This document shows, one piece after another, positions 27,321 through 36,553 of a DNA stretch of 64,000 bases. The DNA is taken from contig JBLXCH010000005.1 in NCBI GenBank assembly GCA_048265065.1, positions 1 through 64,000 on the forward strand, read 5' to 3'. The notes under the pieces are model-generated. The model made no database searches, was not told where the DNA came from, and worked only from the letters and a program-made list of their open reading frames with translations. The stretch is from Motiliproteus sp048265065 (GTDB lineage Bacteria > Pseudomonadota > Gammaproteobacteria > Pseudomonadales > Balneatricaceae). The position numbers and the translations under genes are program-made. How positions within the stretch are numbered: the first letter of the stretch is position 1; every line of letters starts with the position of its first letter.

Positions 27321-28277
27321 ATGACTGACGTAATGAATGAAGTTTCTATGGCCCACTGGCAACTTGAGATGCTACAAAGCATTGATGCAGGGCTTGTCGT
27401 ACTCGACCGAAAATACAACATTCAATTGTGGAATAGTTTCATGGAAAACCACAGCTGTATCCGCCCCCAAGAAGCTAAAGACCAAAATCTTTTTGAGCTA
27501 TTCCCTGATCTACCAAAAGACTGGCTAGAACGAAAAGCAGAAATGGTGTTTAACCTAAAAAACCGCTCGTTTACCACATGGCAACAACGCCCTTACATCT
27601 TCAAGTTCGATAATTTCCTACCGTTGACTGGCAATACACCGTACATGTACCAAAATATGACGATCATTCCATTGCCGTCGATTACAACCGAAGTCGATCA
27701 TATTTGCCTTATCATCTACGATGTTACTGACATGGCAACCAACAGCCTACAAATGGAAAAGGTAAACGCAGAGCTCACCTACTTAAGCCAAACTGACCGC
27801 CTGACGGGATTGTTTAACCGTGGGCATTGGGAAGAGCTGGTTCGAGCCGAGTTTGCTCGTTATCATCGAACGAAGCAGCCTTGTGCACTGGTGATGATAG
27901 ACATCGACAAATTTAGTGAAGTAAACAACACCTATGGCCATTTAGCCGGCGACGAAGTACTTAAAAACTTAGCTGTTTGCCTACGAAAAACAGCACGTGA
28001 AACCGATATGATTGGCCGTTACGGTGGTGAAGAGTTTGCCATTTTATTGGTTAACACCGATTCACCGCAAGCTATGTATTTTGCTGAAAGGCTTCGAAAG
28101 AATGTCGAGAAATCCGTAGTGACTTTTGATGATTTTGCAATTAAGTACACTATCAGTGCCGGTGTTTCTCAATTACAAGAACTCGATCAGAAACACGAAT
28201 CTTGGATTCAACGAGCTGATGACGCTTTGTATCAATCGAAAGAGAACGGACGCAACCAAACCACGTTCAACGAATAG
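27321..28277 (+). CDS. PAS-GGDEF diguanylate cyclase
   Basis: About 318 residues from the ATG at 27321, which has AGGA at 27310-27313 with 7-nt spacing; a TTG at 27303 overlapping the previous stop is less likely. Residues about 15-145 look like a PAS sensor domain (IDAGLVVLDRKYNIQLWNSFMENHS, LIIYDVTDMA). The GGDEF domain follows a short coiled linker: DRLTGLFNRGHWEELV, DIDKFSEVNNTYGHLAGDEVL, active site RYGGEEF. The inhibitory site RETD lies 5 residues before GGEEF, so product inhibition is expected. The enzyme makes c-di-GMP from two GTP. There are no membrane helices, so the PAS signal is cytoplasmic, and the upstream receiver-CheC protein is the likely partner. Confidence 0.9.
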   Translation: MTDVMNEVSMAHWQLEMLQSIDAGLVVLDRKYNIQLWNSFMENHSCIRPQEAKDQNLFELFPDLPKDWLERKAEMVFNLKNRSFTTWQQRPYIFKFDNFLPLTGNTPYMYQNMTIIPLPSITTEVDHICLIIYDVTDMATNSLQMEKVNAELTYLSQTDRLTGLFNRGHWEELVRAEFARYHRTKQPCALVMIDIDKFSEVNNTYGHLAGDEVLKNLAVCLRKTARETDMIGRYGGEEFAILLVNTDSPQAMYFAERLRKNVEKSVVTFDDFAIKYTISAGVSQLQELDQKHESWIQRADDALYQSKENGRNQTTFNE

Positions 28278-28603
28278 AAGCCTCTGTACACAAACTTCTC
28301 AACGATAGATAAGCCAACAACAGTTAAGTGAACGACAGATAAGCCAACAAAAGACAAATCTTCAGCAACACACAGACAAAAAAAAGCCAAATAGATCGCG
28401 CTATTTGGCTTTTTTATGGGGAGGATTGCACCCTTCTGGATGCACCCTTCAGGATTCACTATTCTGAGCGTTTATTTTCGTCAGTTTTATCCCCTTTAAA
28501 CATCAGTCCCACAAGATTAACGCCACCTAACTGGCTCCGCATCAGTCACATTGGCTTGTAATATTCACCTAGCTCTTACGCTTTGAGCTCTATGATTTTA
28601 TCC
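28278..28603. other. Intergenic region with direct repeat and terminator
   Basis: 326 bp without a convincing gene. A 20-bp direct repeat (19/20 identical) lies at 28301-28320 and 28331-28350, period 30 bp. It is followed by the terminator at 28378-28415. The rest, up to the convergent DUF2333 gene, shows nothing I can assign. Confidence 0.6.
28378..28415. terminator. Rho-independent terminator after the diguanylate cyclase gene
   Basis: An A-rich run, the 11-bp arm AAGCCAAATAG, loop atcgcg, the arm CTATTTGGCTT and a T run. The structure is also functional in reverse. Confidence 0.9.
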
Positions 28604-29650
28604 TTAACCATTCGCTAACAGTTCTCGTAAATCGATAATTGACGCATTAGCGCGCGAAATATAATTAGCCATTACTAGTGAGTGGTTTGCAAAGAAACCA
28701 AAACCACTACCATTAAGAATCGTTGGGCTCCACACGGTCGCTTGGGTTGCTTCTAGTTCACGGATAATTTGACGCAAACTAACCAATGCATTTTTCTTCT
28801 CTAAGACGCCCGCAAAATCATGCTCTACGGCTTTTAAGAAGTGTAATATTGCCCACGCAGCACCGCGTGCCTCATAGAACTCATCATCAATTTTCAACCA
28901 TGGTGTTTTTACTTCTGTTTCAACCGATGTCGTTGTCGATTGAGAAGCACTCGGGTCTCCCCCTAAATCAGTATTGACTCGACGCTGACCTACGCTCGCG
29001 CTCAAACGCTGCGACAAACTGCCAAGCCGTGTTTGTATATCACCTAACCAATTATTCAAATTGTCGGCACGTGCATAGAATTGTGCTTGCTGGTCATTGG
29101 CCGAACCAATGGCTAACCAATACGTAGTCAATGCTTCAATGCCATGTTTATATTCTGACTCTGAGGAAGGGAGCCACCAACTATTCGCATCGAAATTAAA
29201 TCGCGGCTCTGCTTCTGCTAATTCAGCAACCTCAACTGACTGCGATTGTGAACGGCTCAGATCTTTACGCAATGATCGACTTAAATCTCGGCTTTGCACC
29301 AACACACCAAATTCCCAATTTGGCATATTGTCCATCCATAATCCCGGAGGCGTCAGGTCGTTGTGAGTAAAACCACCAGGCTTTTCAAGTAATGTGGTCA
29401 TCACCCGGTGTAAGGTGTAAACCGTGGTATAACCCGTAGTCACATCTAAACCACGACTTTGTGCATCCGCACGGGCTTCAGTCACAGGATCAAACTCTGC
29501 TGGGGGCATGCTCCAATAAATGCCAAAGCCCGCGGCCACCACAAGATAAGCAGCAAATAGACCTGCACCCAACTGCACTAATCGCCCACCGGGAATGATT
29601 TCCCAGATATCCATAATGCGATCAATGACGGCGTCAATAAAACCCTTCAT
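28604..29650 (-). CDS. DUF2333 family inner-membrane protein
   Basis: About 348 residues from the ATG at 29648-29650, which has GGGGAG a few bases upstream; an in-frame ATG 75 bp further up lacks a ribosome-binding site. One N-terminal membrane helix (LVQLGAGLFAAYLVVAAGFGIYW) is followed by a periplasmic domain with DVTTGYTTVYTLHRVMTTLLEKPGGFTHNDLTPPGLWMDNMPNWEFGVL and LARAGAAWAILHFLKAVEHDF-like text, typical of DUF2333 proteins of gammaproteobacteria. The function is unknown. A Ser/Arg/Gln-rich repeat-like stretch (SRDLSRSLRKDLSRSQSQS) lies near residue 125. It is divergent from the DUF192 gene. Confidence 0.82.
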   Translation of the reverse strand: MKGFIDAVIDRIMDIWEIIPGGRLVQLGAGLFAAYLVVAAGFGIYWSMPPAEFDPVTEARADAQSRGLDVTTGYTTVYTLHRVMTTLLEKPGGFTHNDLTPPGLWMDNMPNWEFGVLVQSRDLSRSLRKDLSRSQSQSVEVAELAEAEPRFNFDANSWWLPSSESEYKHGIEALTTYWLAIGSANDQQAQFYARADNLNNWLGDIQTRLGSLSQRLSASVGQRRVNTDLGGDPSASQSTTTSVETEVKTPWLKIDDEFYEARGAAWAILHFLKAVEHDFAGVLEKKNALVSLRQIIRELEATQATVWSPTILNGSGFGFFANHSLVMANYISRANASIIDLRELLANG

Positions 29651-29739
29651 GCGAACTCCCCGCTTGTGGTTCAATGAGCACTCAAATAAGTCCCCAATAG
29701 AAGTAAACAGCTTAATGAAATACACACAGGAAAACAGTA

Positions 29740-30237
29740 TTGACAGTTAAAAGTTCACACAAAAAAGTCACTTTATGCACTCTATTCACTGTCTTGACGC
29801 TGTGTTTTTTCATCAATACTACGGCTACTGCCGCAGCAGACAACTATTCGGGTACGAAAAAAACAGCAATCACGACGCTTAATATAAGCACATCAGCAGC
29901 CACTTACCATTTTCGTGTCACCATTGCTGACACGCTAGAGTCGCGACAACAGGGTCTCATGTGGCGAACTCAACTAGGTGCTGATGAAGGCATGTTATTC
30001 GTTTACCCTAAGGCTCAACCACGACAATTTTGGATGAAAAACACCTTCATACCATTAGACATTATTTTCGCTGACGAAAATGGTGTGATTATTAATATAG
30101 AAAAAGGTTGGCCACAATCACTTACCTTGGTTAAATCTATTCGGCCTGCAAGGTATGTCCTAGAAATAAACCAAGGCCAAGCCGACAAGTTAGGCATCAC
30201 AGCAGGTAGTCGTTTAAAACTTTCACTTCTCAAATAG
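29740..30237 (+). CDS. DUF192 family secreted protein
   Basis: 165 residues from a TTG start at 29740, supported by AGGA at 29727-29730. An N-terminal signal sequence (TLCTLFTVLTLCFFINTTATAAA) is followed by the DUF192 domain: LESRQQGLMWRTQLGADEGMLFVYP, FWMKNTFIPLDIIFADENGVI and YVLEINQGQADKLGI. DUF192 proteins are small beta proteins, periplasmic in most proteobacteria, of unknown molecular role. The next gene, a membrane protein, starts 16 bp after the stop, so the two are likely cotranscribed. Confidence 0.87.
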   Translation: MTVKSSHKKVTLCTLFTVLTLCFFINTTATAAADNYSGTKKTAITTLNISTSAATYHFRVTIADTLESRQQGLMWRTQLGADEGMLFVYPKAQPRQFWMKNTFIPLDIIFADENGVIINIEKGWPQSLTLVKSIRPARYVLEINQGQADKLGITAGSRLKLSLLK

Positions 30238-30253
30238 AGCTAACAAAATACCC

Positions 30254-30820
30254 ATGGATATCTTTTTACAAATCTGGGGAGGTGCTTTCTACCTAACCAA
30301 CAAAGTACTTTTTGCTCTTAGTGAAACGCAGCAGGCTCAGCTCAAAAAGAAAATGAAGGTTATTGGCTGGGTTGTTTATATCTTAGGCGTACCAGCTTGG
30401 GTGACTATTTTAATAGGACATCACAATTGGATTGCAGCATCAATTGAAGCCGGTGGTTTACCAGCGATGCTGATGGGGCTTTATTACGCCATTCATGAGG
30501 ACAAGCCTCACAGTCGTCGCGTGAACACACTTGTAAGCATCTGCACTTACTCATCCTTAGTTGTCGGGCTCAGTTACAGCATCTATCAACATTCAGGTAT
30601 TAGCTCAGTATCACAGCTCCTCGAAATGGGTGTCATGCTTGGTTTCTTATTGGGTAGCTACTTAATGGCTAAACGAGACGCTAAAGGCTGGTTATTCTTT
30701 ATGCTAATGAACCTCAGCATGGCACTACTGATGTTTATCCAAGATAAACCCATCCTGATGGCTCAACAATTGGCATCACTCTGTTTTGTCATTTACGGCT
30801 ATAGAAAAAGCAAGCCCTAA
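30254..30820 (+). CDS. PnuC-like multi-spanning membrane protein
   Basis: 188 residues with about six hydrophobic segments. The C-terminal part (DAKGWLFFMLMNLSMALLMFIQDKPILMAQQLASLCFVIYGYRKS) resembles the PnuC nicotinamide riboside/mononucleotide transporter signature, where a Trp-containing helix pair lines the substrate path. A basic cytoplasmic stretch (QQAQLKKKMK) follows the first segment. Transport of a vitamin-like substrate is an inference from this partial resemblance; no nadR or other NAD gene is nearby. It is downstream of the DUF192 gene in a two-gene unit. Confidence 0.6.
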   Translation: MDIFLQIWGGAFYLTNKVLFALSETQQAQLKKKMKVIGWVVYILGVPAWVTILIGHHNWIAASIEAGGLPAMLMGLYYAIHEDKPHSRRVNTLVSICTYSSLVVGLSYSIYQHSGISSVSQLLEMGVMLGFLLGSYLMAKRDAKGWLFFMLMNLSMALLMFIQDKPILMAQQLASLCFVIYGYRKSKP

Positions 30821-30854
30821 CAGTGAACAAAAAGCGGCATGTCATGATGCTGAT

Positions 30855-30929
30855 TTAAGTACGACGGGCAGTCTTAGTTGGATAGCCAGTTTTAATTACG
30901 ATAGACAGTTTTAAGTACGATAGACCGTC
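30855..30929. repeat. Degenerate ~19-bp tandem repeat across the chemoreceptor stop codon
   Basis: Four imperfect copies related to ttaagtacgatagacagtt begin at 30855, 30874, 30892 and 30911. The last copy contains the stop codon (30911-30913) and the final residues of the minus-strand chemoreceptor gene. Confidence 0.65.
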
Positions 30930-32395
30930 GCAATTGCCTGATTTTTTTGTGCATGCTTTCTAAGCAGTAGCGCTTCTTCCAATAGATCATTGGCGCCGGT
31001 TTCAATAGCCCCCATATTCGATAGAAACAGCTCTACTCTCTCCACAACATCTTGCACAACGGCTGATTGTTCATTGTTACTTGATGTAATCCTGGCGGTG
31101 TCACTTTGCAATTGATTAAGTTTTTCCAGCAACTCCGACAGGTGATTAACAATTCCCGATGTGGATTCATTGCTGCTAAGCGCATGCTTTTTTCCTTCAT
31201 CAGAATGGCTCGATATGTTGTCTACGCTGGCTTTCAATCGATCTAACACTGTTTGTACTTCGTCCGTTGATTGATTAGTGCGGAAAGCCAATTGCCTGAC
31301 TTCATCGGCTACAACAGCAAAACCTCGTCCACTTTCCCCGGCTCTAGCCGCTTCAATAGCTGCATTCAGCGCTAAGAGATTGGTTTGCTCAGAAATACTA
31401 CGAATGGTCTTCAGTATTAGGCCGACATCATCACTATCTTTTTGCAACTGCTCCATCGCTTCGGCAATCGCGCTCATGGTTTCTACGAGCTTCAACATAT
31501 TTTCACTTAAGTGCTGGCTTTGGCTGTTAATATCTTTCGTATTCGCAGCCGCATCTTGGGAGTTATCGCTGCTTCTTTCACTCATTTCAGCAACGCTACT
31601 GCTACTCATACTCAGTTTTTGTAAATCATTTGCCATCTGCTCAGATTGCTGTCGCTGCGTTGACGTCGCCTTAGTCATGGCTTGGCTAACGCCAGTGAGA
31701 TTACTAGCTGAATGTTCCAAGTCTTTACTGATAGCTACACCTTGTTGAAACGAGCTACCGAGGCTATCCAACAAGGTATTAAAGTAAACCTCCACATCAG
31801 TGACTGGTTGCTTAATACGCACACTTAAATCCTTTCCTTTGGCAATAACGTTTAGTGCTTGGGTGACATTCGCTTCCAGCGCGCTAGCCTTTGCTAGGCC
31901 TAAGCTGCAATAAGCAAGAATTAACGCTTCGATACCTGCAAACATTGCATGTACAAAAGTAATCGTCCAAGAGCAGTTATCGCCAAATGCACTCACTGGA
32001 ATATCATTAATCATTACGCTATTTAGTTGTAATACAGTCATGCCTACATGGTGCACTGCGATAAATAGCAAGCCTGCAATAATCGGTAACCAATCTCGAA
32101 AAAGAATCAGTACCGCTAAACCTGCAAAAATATGAAAATGCATTTCAGTCATACCTAATTGGCTTTGAATAAAAGCGGCTGAATACGCCATCAATATCAC
32201 AGCAGAGAACACCCCATTAAAACGTGTACCTTGAAAAATCACATGATTCAAAAGAGTAAGAACAAAAAGAGGCACACCCATGGTCAAGGACAAACCGAGT
32301 AATGATTCGCCAACCAGCCCGCTGATGATAAGCAGAGGGAATTGGGCAAGAAGAATCGCTAACATTAGATGATAATTGGTCACTTTTGGCTGCAT
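30911..32395 (-). CDS. Methyl-accepting chemotaxis protein with multi-helix membrane sensor
   Basis: 494 residues. The first 180 residues hold about six membrane helices with a histidine-rich motif (EMHFHIFAGLAVLILFRDWLP and LFIAVHHVGM) seen in a class of membrane-embedded sensors; metal or heme binding is possible but unproven. The cytoplasmic signalling domain follows, with the hairpin tip EQTNLLALNAAIEAARAGESGRGFAVVADEVRQLAFRT and long flanking coiled coils. There is no periplasmic ligand domain, so the stimulus is probably sensed in the membrane, for example redox state or a gas. A HAMP-like stretch after the helices is short. It forms a single-gene unit; its 3' end lies in a small repeat array. 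Confidence 0.88.
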   Translation of the reverse strand: MQPKVTNYHLMLAILLAQFPLLIISGLVGESLLGLSLTMGVPLFVLTLLNHVIFQGTRFNGVFSAVILMAYSAAFIQSQLGMTEMHFHIFAGLAVLILFRDWLPIIAGLLFIAVHHVGMTVLQLNSVMINDIPVSAFGDNCSWTITFVHAMFAGIEALILAYCSLGLAKASALEANVTQALNVIAKGKDLSVRIKQPVTDVEVYFNTLLDSLGSSFQQGVAISKDLEHSASNLTGVSQAMTKATSTQRQQSEQMANDLQKLSMSSSSVAEMSERSSDNSQDAAANTKDINSQSQHLSENMLKLVETMSAIAEAMEQLQKDSDDVGLILKTIRSISEQTNLLALNAAIEAARAGESGRGFAVVADEVRQLAFRTNQSTDEVQTVLDRLKASVDNISSHSDEGKKHALSSNESTSGIVNHLSELLEKLNQLQSDTARITSSNNEQSAVVQDVVERVELFLSNMGAIETGANDLLEEALLLRKHAQKNQAIATVYRT

Positions 32396-32503
32396 TGACC
32401 TCTCCTTGCTACCGCAATAATAAACCTGACTGTTAAGTCTGGTTATTCATGAGTTTTTAATAACTATAGCTCAAGAATCGATTGTTTAAGGCTTGTCGCT
32501 CAC

Positions 32504-33064
32504 TCACAACAAACTCTCTACGATAGTGTTTATCGGTAATCGTCTCTGTGTGTACGCTCGAACGACATTCCCATGATGGTCTAAATGATATAAACGCGCC
32601 AAATGCGTTCTAGGGTCCTTACTTGCAGAACTTTGGCCCAGCTCACGCAGCAGTTTCGTTTTACTGAGTTCGTCTGCTTCTAAGGAATAAAACCGAGAGG
32701 AGTGTTGATCAAAATACTGATAGCGTTGCTGTCTTGTTGACGCATCCGTTTGAAGGTTAAGCCATAGAAAACGAACACCGGCAAAACCCTCTGGAATTTT
32801 ATCATCAATACCTCTCAACTCTCTGACTCGTTGAGAGCAGAAATCAACACAGTGAACAAAGCCGGTTATCAAAAACGTATGCGAGTAACGGTCGTCATGT
32901 AATGTCTGCAGGGCACCTTGGTCATCAGACCAAGCAATGTCGGTTAATTGCTTATGAATTGGCTGTAAGGCACCCGCAAAATAAAAATATGCGGCCACAC
33001 TAAGAGGAACACTGAGCAGTGCCGATAAGACACAGAATAGACGAAGCAAAGAAACGTCTTTCAC
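32504..33064 (-). CDS. SCO1/SenC-like protein (second paralogue)
   Basis: 186 residues. An N-terminal membrane anchor (LFCVLSALLSVPLSVAAYFYFAG) precedes a thioredoxin-like domain with FLITGFVHCVDFCSQRV, keeping the CxxxC copper-binding pair, and RTHLARLYHLDHHGNVV, which supplies the histidine region normally found as DHS in SCO1. It is shorter and more diverged than the SCO1 at 15577-16338. Likely periplasmic copper handling or thiol reduction; no oxidase genes are adjacent. The last 40 residues retain the family fold. Confidence 0.75.
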   Translation of the reverse strand: MKDVSLLRLFCVLSALLSVPLSVAAYFYFAGALQPIHKQLTDIAWSDDQGALQTLHDDRYSHTFLITGFVHCVDFCSQRVRELRGIDDKIPEGFAGVRFLWLNLQTDASTRQQRYQYFDQHSSRFYSLEADELSKTKLLRELGQSSASKDPRTHLARLYHLDHHGNVVRAYTQRRLPINTIVESLL

Positions 33065-33136
33065 TTTAAAACCATCCTTATTTTAGTCTTTTAAGGGTAG
33101 CTCTAAAGTGAAAAGATGCACAGAAATGCGGCGGTT

Positions 33137-36100
33137 TTACGCTTCTTCTACTGTCTCACGCTGATCGGCCAAACGATAGGGATTATCTGAGTCGAGCAAT
33201 GCCTTAGCCTTAGGCGTGGGGAACTCTACATCAAGATCAACCACAGAGCCGTCTCGGCAAACATTGATGACGGTATCCATCACTGAGGCCATCAGTGAAT
33301 ACTTATCGTCTGGAGCCGCGATTAATGTTTGTAAGCCTAAGTCACCCATGAAGCCAAGAGAGGTTTGCGTATTCTCCGCATCCAATTTATTAAAAGCCTC
33401 ATCGAACATACTTAAACTCATGCCGCCAACAGGCCCCTGCGGCGATTGTTTAATCCGGTATGTTGCACCTAAGCCCGCAGCAATAGCCACATAAAACGGT
33501 ACTTGGTGCTCACCACCTGAGCCTGTTTTGATCCGTTGCGTTAAGTTGGTTTTGATGTTGCCATCAGTATCTTTTATCAGTAGCTCGAAGTTGTAGAAGT
33601 TACGGTAGTCTTGCAGCAAACTGGCTTCCCCTTCGTCCTTTAGAACTTCATGAATACGCTCTAAAGCAGCACGATGGGGTGACTCTTCATCAAAAGACTG
33701 ATCGAACAAACCACCGACATTTGCCTGATCAACACGTGAGTATGTTTCAACCAAGTCGAGCACATCTTTCAGCTCTGGATTTGGGGTCATTGTGAAACTG
33801 TACATTTCTTTATGAAAAGGTCGGTGCTTCAGGTGATTATTTAGCTCTTTGATGAGCTCTTTGATCTTATCAATCTGGTCATTAAGGTGAGCAACAAAAT
33901 CCGAGCGGAATGCCGTTTCCGCCTCAATACGCGCTCGCTCTGCTTGCTTTGTGTAGTGTGCCAGTTCTGTTTCTTTAAGCGCATCCACTGTCGAGTTAAC
34001 AAACTGCTCTAACTCTTCGTGAGTAGAGTCAGTCGTTATCTGGTCAATGTCTTGATGACTAAAGCCACTACCATGATAGTGCGCCTTGTATTCTGCAACC
34101 GCGTCACGGACAGAGTTTTTCTTCTTACCGACTAATGTAAGTTCATTCTGAGCACGACGGGCGGCATCAAATATCACGCGATCTAGCTCTGAACCACAAG
34201 ACTCTTCAAGGTAGTCTCGTTTCTCTTGTGCAGACTGCGCATCAAATCCAGACTTTTCTTCACACTTAGCTCGGGCGGCCGCATGCTCTTCAAGATCTTG
34301 TTCGAGAATTTCAAGATTTGCCTCCGCTTTAATCACAGAGGTGCGTAATGAACGCAACTGTTCGGTCAAGCTGTGCTGTTCACTTTGCAGGGCGCTTTGT
34401 TGCTCAACCAATTCACTTAAGCGTTGCTGAGTACCCGTATCATCCATATTACGAAGGTCTTGGATTGCTTGGCGATAACCATCGAGTTCAGCATTAAGCA
34501 TTTGACGGTCATTACATAAGGATTGAGCGCTCTCGGTGACGCTGGTTAATGAGGTGGTTAACTTGATCAAGTTGTCTTTCAAGCTATCCAACTCTTTATG
34601 GTCTTTTTGCAAATCCGCAAACTTGCTTTGCAGCTGGCCGAAATCTCTATCTTCTCGCTGCAGCTGCTGCTCACGGAATTGCACACCCATCATCGCGGGC
34701 TGCTCATGAATTGCCGTGGTAGCACCTTCGGTTTGCAACATACAATCTGGTGTTAATGCACGCTCATGGCGTAATAACTCTTGCTCTGTTTCAACCGCCA
34801 TCACGCCCCCTAAAGTGCGATTGATATAAGCTAATGCATGGGAGTTTTCGCAGGTAACGTATTGCGCTAACGAGCCAGGCTTATCACGATTGAGCCAGTG
34901 TTCACTCTTCGTTGTATTGATAATCCGGCACCCTTTCAAGTGACGACCTCGACGACGATATAGCGAGATGGCATCTTTCACTTTATCAGGGTCAACAACC
35001 AAGGCCTCTCGACGCGCTCCTAAAAAGCTCTCGATCGCTGTGCGCCAGTTATCATCATTGACGTCTGTGAGCTCACATAATGGCGTAGATTCAATACCGT
35101 ACTCTTGCAGCATGGCCATGAGCTCACGCGTATTTTTTCGCAATGGCGCACGCCCTAATTTCAGCTGTTCTATAGTGCCTTGATGGCCCTCAAGCTGCTG
35201 ACGGCAATGATTGAGTTCAATCACCGAAGACTCAAACCCTTTATTAATTTCTAAGCGAACTTTATCAATCTCTTTTTTCAAGCGCTCAAGATTTTGATCC
35301 ACGGCCGCAGGGTGACTCGGCCACACTGAACCGAGTAGGTTTTCACCGTCGCGCCAAAGCGTCACAGCTTCTTTGACCACATCCGTAAATGAGGTCGGCA
35401 GATGTTTTTCGTGTTGAGAGAATGCAACCGTCGTTCTGAGTAAGTTATAGATGTTAGTAATCTTATCTTGTACAACAGAAACTTCATGCTGTTTTGATTC
35501 AACTTTAAGATCTAACTCTTTGATTCTAGATGCGTGATCAGAGTTATTTAGTTCTGCACGAGCGTCGGCCAATTGTTGCATGACCCGCTGAATGTGCTGG
35601 TCTATTTCGTCAGACTTGAGTTGCAATTCCTGCTCTTTTTCACGCTCTAATTCGAGCTTTTCCTCAACACTTTCTTTCTTTAAGTCTGCTTGTTCAAAAC
35701 GTGTTTCATAAACGACCCATTCATACTCTTCAGCATTCTTGGCATTACGGCGAATGCCAGTGCAGAGCTCTTGTACTTTGCCAAGCTCGTCGATACGTGT
35801 TGCGACTTCTTGCGTTTTTTGTTCCATCGCACGGTATTCATCAAGGGACTTTCTAAAGTCCCCGACTTGTACCTGTTTGGCATCCAGCACGTATTCACGA
35901 ACAAAGCGCGTAGGGCTATCAATGGGGGTGAATTTGATTGCGTTTCTAAAGCTTTTTAGGAATTTCTCATCATCAATGGGAATATTGGTATCAGCGCTCA
36001 GTAACGACATGACTTCGCGAATAAAACGACTCGCCCGCTTTTCCAACTTCATCTCTGGACACTCACGACGCAGGGCTTCCCGTACTTCTGGCCATGCCCG

Positions 36101-36553
36101 CGGTATGCGTCCACCTTCTTTCACTTCGGTAAAATCACTTAACGTGACTTGAGTATCAGGGAGGATAAAACGACCTTCGATTTCTTCTTCCGGCGAAGAT
36201 AAGGAGGCGCTGATTGCTAGACCTATGGTGTCACAAACGCCGGTGCCTTCATCCTTGAATTCCAGCGCCATATAGGTCAACGAATCTTCTCTAGATTGCG
36301 CTCGACCACCACTATGATCGTCCAAAAAACCAAGACAATAAGTGCGCAAGCTACGCTCACTTTTTTGCCCCGCGCTCGCATTAAAACTTAAGTAGCGTTT
36401 ATTACCGCCAACCATGATCGTTTGAATTGCATCGAGCAATGACGACTTACCCGACCCGTTCGGGCCGACAATAGCCACGTTTCCACGAATTGGAATTTCC
36501 ACAGCACCTAGTACATACCAGTTAACCAGCAGAATTTTGTTAAGCAGTTTCAT
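33137..36553 (-). CDS. mksB: MksB/JetC-like SMC (MukB-related) ATPase
   Basis: 1138 residues with SMC architecture. The N-terminal head has Walker A GPNGSGKS at residues 30-37, then a long coiled coil from about 270, a hinge-like globular part at about 470-640 (WRTAIESFLGARREALVVDP, LKGCRIINTTKSEHWL), and a returning coiled coil. The C-terminal head has the signature SGGE at about 1012-1015 and Walker B MSLSMFDEAFNKLD with D1051/E1052. It is far shorter than E. coli MukB (about 1480) and fits MksB or JetC. Such ATPases load on DNA as dimers and extrude loops, for chromosome organisation or, in Wadjet, for sensing small circular DNA. It overlaps mksE by 14 bp and is the last gene of the F-E-B operon. 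Confidence 0.87.
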   Translation of the reverse strand: MKLLNKILLVNWYVLGAVEIPIRGNVAIVGPNGSGKSSLLDAIQTIMVGGNKRYLSFNASAGQKSERSLRTYCLGFLDDHSGGRAQSREDSLTYMALEFKDEGTGVCDTIGLAISASLSSPEEEIEGRFILPDTQVTLSDFTEVKEGGRIPRAWPEVREALRRECPEMKLEKRASRFIREVMSLLSADTNIPIDDEKFLKSFRNAIKFTPIDSPTRFVREYVLDAKQVQVGDFRKSLDEYRAMEQKTQEVATRIDELGKVQELCTGIRRNAKNAEEYEWVVYETRFEQADLKKESVEEKLELEREKEQELQLKSDEIDQHIQRVMQQLADARAELNNSDHASRIKELDLKVESKQHEVSVVQDKITNIYNLLRTTVAFSQHEKHLPTSFTDVVKEAVTLWRDGENLLGSVWPSHPAAVDQNLERLKKEIDKVRLEINKGFESSVIELNHCRQQLEGHQGTIEQLKLGRAPLRKNTRELMAMLQEYGIESTPLCELTDVNDDNWRTAIESFLGARREALVVDPDKVKDAISLYRRRGRHLKGCRIINTTKSEHWLNRDKPGSLAQYVTCENSHALAYINRTLGGVMAVETEQELLRHERALTPDCMLQTEGATTAIHEQPAMMGVQFREQQLQREDRDFGQLQSKFADLQKDHKELDSLKDNLIKLTTSLTSVTESAQSLCNDRQMLNAELDGYRQAIQDLRNMDDTGTQQRLSELVEQQSALQSEQHSLTEQLRSLRTSVIKAEANLEILEQDLEEHAAARAKCEEKSGFDAQSAQEKRDYLEESCGSELDRVIFDAARRAQNELTLVGKKKNSVRDAVAEYKAHYHGSGFSHQDIDQITTDSTHEELEQFVNSTVDALKETELAHYTKQAERARIEAETAFRSDFVAHLNDQIDKIKELIKELNNHLKHRPFHKEMYSFTMTPNPELKDVLDLVETYSRVDQANVGGLFDQSFDEESPHRAALERIHEVLKDEGEASLLQDYRNFYNFELLIKDTDGNIKTNLTQRIKTGSGGEHQVPFYVAIAAGLGATYRIKQSPQGPVGGMSLSMFDEAFNKLDAENTQTSLGFMGDLGLQTLIAAPDDKYSLMASVMDTVINVCRDGSVVDLDVEFPTPKAKALLDSDNPYRLADQRETVEEA

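Noticed and set aside
28232..28459. 75-residue reading frame on the minus strand
   Set aside because: It spans the diguanylate cyclase end, the direct repeat and the terminator, with no ribosome-binding site or recognisable domain.
33137..36553. E. coli-type MukB
   Set aside because: 1138 residues is well short of MukB (about 1480), and the partner genes have Mks/Jet sizes and order.
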